This document shows positions 57,502 to 64,000 of a stretch of DNA of 64,000 nt, piece after piece. A program made the position numbers and the translations under genes. Below the pieces are notes generated by a model. It was given only the letters and a program-made list of their open reading frames with translations, did not search any database and was not told the origin of the DNA. Numbering within the stretch: the stretch's first letter is position 1; the number at the start of each line of letters is the position of its first letter. Source of the stretch: Rhyacichthys aspro (Eukaryota > Chordata > Actinopteri > Gobiiformes > Rhyacichthyidae); NCBI GenBank assembly GCA_036850595.1, contig CM072153.1:15456169-15520168 (forward strand). The letters run 5' to 3'.

Positions 57502-60500
57502 ATGTCGGCCGTGCTTTTTCTAAAGAAATCTTTGAACCGACTTCCACCGAGTGTAGCAAGGCAGGTGTTGGGCTGCTGTTACCACACGGAAAGAGGAGTT
57601 TACGGCTATCGACCCAAACAGACCGACAGAGACCACAAGTTGAGCCCGGATTGGATCGCTGCACTAAACCAAGGTCAGGACGGGACAGCTCACAATAAAC
57701 AAAATCAACTGGTCAATCAGTTCAATTCTGTGTTGCATAAAAGTTATTTAACGCATGGGTTTCTTTTGCCACAGGGCTGCTGTATTCTCTGTTGACTAGA
57801 CTTGAAACTATATATTTTTTACAGTTCCAGGGACTAATACTCATTGAACATACTGTCCTTCAGTACAAAAAAGTGTTTTTCTCTTGTCTTAGATCTTAAG
57901 TGTTTAAAATAATTTTGGCTGACCACAATTACAGCAGTTGTTCCTGTCTGTTGCTCCAAACTGAGGCTTGTTTACAATTGTTTTGGGGTTCACAAAGTAT
58001 AATGCCCCATAGAAAAAGCCACAAAGCCACAGATATAGTTTCACTATTCGAATAAAATTAAATACATGAACAAGATGACACTGAAAGACTGAAAAGTGCA
58101 CTAAAATGCACAAACCACAAGAAGTCAGGGGTTATTGTAGTGTGGATTGTGAAATATAATAAACTAACTCTTGTATTCCTTTTGTGCTCAAGATCATAGT
58201 CTGGCCCGTCTGGTGGAGGCATACAGAGAACATGGACACAAAGCTGCTCAAATTAACCCCTTGCTGCCAGAGAAGCCAGTGGTTGACAGTATCCCAGAGA
58301 TCAATACGCTGACTGGCACCATTATGGGACAACTCAAGACTTCAGGTAAAAAGCAACTGAGTTACAAGGTTTGGTTTTAACTGGTTACGCAAGTGTCATG
58401 CCATAACAAAGACGCTCATGTAACAGAACAAGTCATTGTTTAAATGGTGTGTAAGTGTACTTAGAAGAACTGATGCTGTTTTTTATAAATCCAGTACCAG
58501 ATCTAAAATATGCGTTCCACATCATATTCTACATTATAGATACTTAAACATTGTTTTGACTGTCTATCGTCTCACAAAGCAGGTTATAGCCAAACCCAGC
58601 TTTCACTTTAAGGTATCTAGTTGTCGTTACTTGTCTTTTGTTTGTTTACTGCCTCCACCATCTTGCTTAAGCACACTCCCAAAAAAGTGCCTCTGCAAGT
58701 CAATAAAGAAGAAACACAGGTGGTAGGGTAAACAAATGGTAGGGTCTAGGCTAATTTGGTCACAACATTGCTCTCAATGTCCATAGGTTTAGATTAACAA
58801 AAAGATAACAAGATTGTGTAAGTAAGAAGTATTTCCAAAAGAGATCCAGCAGAATGCAGGAAATTGTAAAACATGAAATGAATGTGTTTTCCTGCTTTAG
58901 AACGCGCACTGGTTGCTCAAGTAGTTTTCTATCTATTTATCTCATGCTGCTTTATTGTTGCTCCTTGGTAATGCTTGGATAGGTCTGCGACATTTTGGCA
59001 AAGCCGAAGCATCAGTGGAAGAAGTTCAGGCGTATTTGGAGAAAATCTACTGCGGTCACTTGTCAGTAGAGACCAGTCAACTCAGCAGCCTTGAGGAGAG
59101 GGTCTGGTTCGCAGATCGATTTGAAGAACTCAAGGAAAAGAGTCTCTCCCCTGAGGAGAAGAGGCAGCTGGCTAAACTCATGTTGGAGTCACAGGTGAGT
59201 CTGAAAAGAATAATATAGAAGCTTTTAAGTTATTATAGTAACTCCTACATGTCTTAATCATTTTATCAACTGAAGGAGTTTGACCACTTCTTGGCCACAA
59301 AATTTGCGACTGTGAAGCGATATGGAGGAGAAGGAGCAGAGAGCATGATGGGCTTTTTCTACGAGCTCTTCTATCAGGCGAACCACAGCGGAGTTACGGA
59401 CATTGTTATTGGCATGCCTCACCGCGGTCGACTCAACCTCCTGACAAGCCTGCTCAAGTTCCCCCCGGAGGTAATACAGCGCGACTAAAGGCTGAGAGGA
59501 AGTGTTTTAAACAATTACACATCAAAGTATCCACGAAGTGATAAGTTAGTTTATTTATGTTGCACCACATTAATCACACTCAGACATAAACAGGAAAACA
59601 CAACCAGCTGTTAAAGTGTAAACAAGATAACATAAAGTGTGCTTCGTCCACTCTGCCTCTCTTGCTTCAGCTCATGTTTCGAAAAATGCGAGGCCTCAGT
59701 GAGTTCCCAGATACTTCCCCCGCCATCGGTGATGTGTTGTCCCACCTGACTTCTTCTGTAGAGTTGGATTTCGGAGCTGAACATCCACTTCACGTGACCA
59801 TGCTACCTAACCCATCCCACCTAGAGGCCATTAATCCTGTGGCTCAGGGCAAAACTAGAGCCAGGCAGCAGCTGAGGCAAGAAGGAGACTATTCTCCTGA
59901 CGACAACGCCCAGCCGGGAGATCAAGTCGTCTGCCTCCAGGTATGATGAAGAGAAGTCTTTATATTACGAGGGTTTTGTTTTTGAAAGATTTATTTGTGC
60001 CGCTTGGATACTTTTATAAGGATCGTGTAACACCATGATTGGTTCAAAAATATTAGTTCAGTTCATATAGCTACTGAGGGGGGGCACAGAGGAGGTTATA
60101 CTGGGCTGCCACAGTCCAGTTATTAAAAGAGTAAACAATGACAAATGATGTATTGCTGTGTATCTTACCGAGCAATTGAACTGTCATGTCTTTTTCTTCC
60201 ACAGATCCACGGAGACGGCTCATTTACTGGACAGGGGATCGTTCCAGAAACACTGACCCTTTCAAACCTACCTCATTACAGAGTCGGTGGGAGCATCCAT
60301 CTCATTGTGAACAACCAAGTTGGTTACACTACTCCATCAGAGAGGGGCAGGTCCTCTTTGTACTGCAGTGATGTTGGTGAGTGGAAAAACGCTAAACCTT
60401 AAACTAGTCTGATTCTAGTTTAAAAAGTGTCCATTTCTCTTTTATATCTTAGGTAAAATGGTCAACTGTGCTGTGATCCATGTAAACGGTGATGATGCTG

Positions 60501-63500
60501 AGGAGGTCCTGCGGGCCACCAGGCTGGCTGTCGAGTATCAGCGGCAATTTCGGAAAGATATAATCATGGATCTTATTTGCTATCGCCAGTGGGGCCACAA
60601 TGAACTGGATGAGCCTTTCTTTACCAACCCAGCTATGTACAAGATAATTCGGTATGGCCATTTATTTACTGCAAATTTCTTTGTGCTTTGAGCCTGTGAC
60701 AGAATACTTAAGTACTGTAAAGCATTTATAGTGTCTATAAACCACGTCCTCTCATGAATCTATTTCCGCAGCTCTCGTAAGAGTGTCCCAGACTCGTATT
60801 CAGACCAGCTGATCGCTGATGGTTTAATGACCGAGGAAGAGCGGGATGGCATCAAGTCCAAATACTATGGGATGCTCAATGATAAACTGGCCAACATGAC
60901 TCTTTACAGCCCACCACCTACAAACCTGCAGGGCCGCTGGGGTGATCTGGTCGAACCCCAGGCCAAAGTGACCACCTGGGACACTGGTGTTCCTATTCCC
61001 CTTCTGCAGTTTGTTGGTGCAAAGTCTGTGGACATTCCTGAAAACCTCCAGCTGCACAGCCACCTGGGGAAAACTCATGTCCAGGTACATACCTCACTTC
61101 TCTTTTCTTGGTGTGTGAGAGTATTTGATCTTTTAAAAAAAATGTATCTATACGAATCCAGGCACGGCTGCTGAAGTTAGAAGAAGGGACCAAACTGGAC
61201 TGGTCCACAGCAGAGGCATTAGCTTTTGGCTCCCTTCTCTGTCAGGGTTAGTGTTGGGACATATTGTTGTGTATCCTTGCTACCTACAAAGCTTTACATG
61301 ACATACAAACAATATTCATCTTTAATACTGTGTTTCAGGTTTTAATATTCGAATCAGTGGGCAGGACGTCGGAAGGGGCACATTTAGCCAGCGACATGCC
61401 ATGGTGGTGTGTCAGGAGACTAACGACATGTACATCCCTCTAAACAACATCAGTCCAGAGCAGAAGGGCTTCCTGGAGGTAAGGCTGAATTACAAATGGA
61501 TGACCTATAAATCCTTAAATTACAGTGAAAGAAGGCAGTTTTCTTCTGTCACATGACTCACCTCAAGAGTCTCATGCCATACCTTTGTATGTGTTTAGGT
61601 GTGCAACAGCCCATTGTCTGAAGAAGCAGTGCTTGGATTTGAATATGGGATGAGTATCGCACAACCTAAGCTTCTTCCAATCTGGGAGGCTCAGTTTGGA
61701 GATTTCTTTAACGGGGCACAAATAATCTTTGATACCTTCATTTCTGGAGGTAAACGTTTATTACTACATGTATTCACTTTGAGAAGATGCTTGGACTTAT
61801 TTTTGAAACTATGGTGTCCCAGGTGAAGCCAAATGGTTGCTGCAGTGTGGGATGGTGATCCTACTGCCTCATGGATACGACGGTGCAGGGCCTGAACACT
61901 CGTCCTGTCGCATGGAGCGATTCCTTCAGGTCAGTACAGGTTTGTCCAGGTTTACCTGCTGCATTTTGTAACAATAATGGAAATGCCTGTTCCTGGTTTG
62001 CATATTTTTTCTTTGATGGACATTAACCAAACCTTTATCCTTAACCAAGTATTAATTTTTAAATGTTGATACTGACAAAACCCAGCTATAGTTTTAGACA
62101 ATTGAAATTGAGTTTAAGGGCAGTATAGAGAACAAGAAGGGTCTCCATTGTGTGATGAGTCATTAGAACAGTTTTGTATTGTGTTGGGTATTACCTGGAC
62201 TGGACGTATTTTCTGTGCCATCTTTGTGTCTCAGATGTGTGACAGTAAACTGGAAGGTGTTGATAATGATACTGTGAACATGTCGCTGGTAAATCCAACA
62301 ACTCCCGCTCAGTACTTCCACCTGCTCAGGAGACAGATGATCCGTAACTTCCGCAAACCCCTCATTGTGGTTGGACCCAAGACTTTGCTCAGATTTTCTG
62401 TGAGTGCTAAATTGAGAAACAGTAACAGTGAAACCATGGAATTGAAAAGCAGATAAATAATGACCCTTATTTTGTTAGGGCGCAGTGTCCAGTCTTAGTG
62501 AAATGGCACCAGGCACATCTTTTAGACCAGTACTTGGCGATTCATCAACATCGGCTGAAAGGTAACCAACATCATGGCAGAACCTGTTCTCTGGTTTCTA
62601 TCTTTTTGAATTTTTAAAAATCCCTAATTGATCCCTTTCATGTGTTATTGTTGTTCCAGTGTCCAGAAGGTGGTGCTGTGCTCAGGGAAACATTACTATG
62701 CCTTACTGAAGCAGAGGGAGGCATCAGCGGCAAACCAAAACACTGCACTCATCCGTTTGGAGGAGCTGTGTCCCTTTCCACTGGAAGCTCTGCAGCAGGA
62801 GCTCAAAAAATATCCCAATGCAAAAGGTACATTTACCACCACTCCTACAAAGCATGTAACACTTTTTCTAAACTAAAGCTAGCAACATAACAGCCACAGA
62901 TAATTGTAACCTGCAGCTTTTGCAGAGTTGGTTCATTATGCAACTGGCCCCATTCAAGTCACAATCACAGTTTCCTTTTTTAACTGTGTTCCTTATTGCT
63001 CTTGAAATGTTCCTCTTTTTGAATATGTCACAAAGGATTTTGAGCAAAGTTGTTTTTGCTGCAGAGGTACAGCAATTAATCCATTTTCTTAACACCATAT
63101 TAATTTATTAGATTTAACTTTTAGACACAGTTCAAAGCTCTGTCTAGTGGTGCTTGTTTATAAAACAAAAACCTGTGAATAGTGGAGCCATCTAAATATA
63201 AACTATCTATATGTCTTGTTTGGATAGACAGCAAACTTTTAAAGTGATGGCAGTGTCAAAAGTCCCCTTGTTACTCACTTGGTTTTCCACACTTTCCACA
63301 CACCACTTTGACATTAAACATAACTCTTTTTATTTTTATTGAACCCTGCCTGAACATAGTTTTCTTATGGTAAAGTTGTGACTTTATACACAACTATGTC
63401 ATCTATGTCATTTTCTCCGTAACTTGTTTTTAACAGTTTACATTTCTAAGAAGATAAGAATGCGGCTCACAACATGGAACAAATGGCAAGGAATAATTTT

Positions 63501-63952
63501 AGGAATGCAACTTTGAAACAGCAGAGTGAACCTGACAGGCCACATACACAGTAAAGGCTTAGACTTGATGCTTTTAAAATGTGACAGATACTTTTGTTAC
63601 AGACTAAACACTTATTTTTTTTATACACTGTATTTGGTGTTACTCGTACTTGTCATCTTTCTTACCTTGAGAAACATTTTGTCTCAGAGTTTGTTTGGAG
63701 TCAAGAGGAGCCTGAGAATATGGGTCCTTGGTCTTTTGTTGGTCCCAGGTTTGAGAAGCAGCTGGCCTGCAAGGTAAACAATTGAAATAAACAAAACATA
63801 AATTCAGATTATTGAGATATTAAACCTAACAGTATTTCTGTGTCCTTCAGCTCCGACTCGTCAGTCGTCCTGCTCTGCCTGCTCCGGCTGTAGGTATCGG
63901 GACACTGCACCATCAACAGCAGGAGGCAATTCTTAATGCCACCTTCTCCTGA
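57502..63952 (+). CDS. dhtkd1: DHTKD1, mitochondrial 2-oxoadipate dehydrogenase E1
   Basis: Seventeen exons: 57502-57673, 58193-58345, 58983-59194, 59276-59470, 59671-59940, 60205-60376, 60453-60651, 60772-61084, 61162-61246, 61339-61478, 61599-61749, 61823-61929, 62235-62399, 62479-62561, 62660-62826, 63688-63773 and 63851-63952. They total 2772 nt (923 aa; human 919). The enzyme decarboxylates 2-oxoadipate using thiamine diphosphate in lysine, hydroxylysine and tryptophan breakdown. The N-terminus (MSAVLFLKKSLNRLPPSVAR) is a basic, amphipathic mitochondrial presequence. The ThDP/Mg motif GDGSF starts near residue 337 and ends with NNQ at 370-372. GQDVGRGTFSQRHA and SNSPLSEEAVLGFEYG-like text (here CNSPLSEEAVLGFEYG) mark the transketolase pyrimidine-binding domain. 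The C-terminal 2-oxoglutarate dehydrogenase domain ends WSQEEPENMGPWSFVGPRFE. The start has A at -3. All phases close. Confidence 0.97.
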
Positions 63953-64000
63953 GATCAAACCACCAAAATAATCAAAGACAGGCACTAACTCTACACCACA
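63953..64000 (+). other. dhtkd1: Start of dhtkd1 3' UTR, cut by the window end
   Basis: Forty-eight bases after the stop at 63950-63952. No polyadenylation signal is reached before the window ends. Confidence 0.6.

Noticed and set aside
1..64000. CRISPR arrays, operons, phage or integrated viral genes
   Set aside because: No direct-repeat arrays, no bacterial gene structure and no viral-type protein frames were recognised; the window is ordinary vertebrate genic DNA.

Overview
The window reads as vertebrate, most likely teleost, nuclear DNA. Genes are split into many short exons with GT-AG introns, introns are mostly 0.1-2 kb, and intergenic spaces are small. There are fish-type dispersed elements: a hAT MITE starting CAGTGGTTCTCAAAC and a tRNA-derived SINE. 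The proteins are clear orthologues of vertebrate proteins. The species cannot be named from the sequence. No prokaryotic, CRISPR or phage features are present, and no novel multi-gene system was recognised.

Layout, left to right. (1) 209-1174 (+): the last three coding exons of net1, a RhoA exchange factor; the gene starts outside the window. (2) 2492-4655 (-): complete asb13, an ankyrin/SOCS-box E3 adaptor in six exons, tail-to-tail with net1. (3) 4656-7395: spacer with the asb13 and tasor2 promoters and a hAT MITE carrying a nested SINE. (4) 7396-21075 (+): complete tasor2, 22 coding exons and about 2748 aa, a HUSH-related chromatin repressor; introns hold a 503-bp MITE with intact inverted repeats and a second SINE. 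(5) 22888-28213 (+): complete taf3, 7 exons and 936 aa, a TFIID subunit with an N-terminal histone fold and a C-terminal H3K4me3-reading PHD finger. (6) 32315-51107 (+): complete celf2, 13 coding exons plus an alternative first exon at 34719-34789, an RNA-binding splicing regulator with three RRMs; a 3' UTR of up to about 4.3 kb follows. (7) 57502-63952 (+): complete dhtkd1, 17 exons and 923 aa, the mitochondrial 2-oxoadipate dehydrogenase E1.

From general knowledge, all six human orthologues lie on chromosome 10p14-p15, in the order NET1-ASB13-TASOR2-TAF3-CELF2-DHTKD1. The window is therefore a compacted block of conserved synteny. The human neighbours GDI2 (between TASOR2 and TAF3) and GATA3 (between TAF3 and CELF2) are not seen here. 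The genes are not an operon or pathway. They share only location, although three (tasor2, taf3, celf2) act in gene expression.

Exon models were built by hand from splice consensus, reading-phase continuity and remembered family resemblance. Every complete model closes in frame (asb13 870 nt, tasor2 8247 nt, taf3 2811 nt, celf2 1593 nt, dhtkd1 2772 nt, stop codons included). The most interesting points are RNA-processing signals: a GC-AG intron in asb13, two stop-free introns of length divisible by three (tasor2 81 nt, celf2 99 nt), a NAGNAG acceptor, twin first exons, a candidate poison exon and a candidate 3' UTR intron in celf2. Conserved-looking non-coding blocks in celf2 introns and well-preserved MITE insertions are also worth checking.
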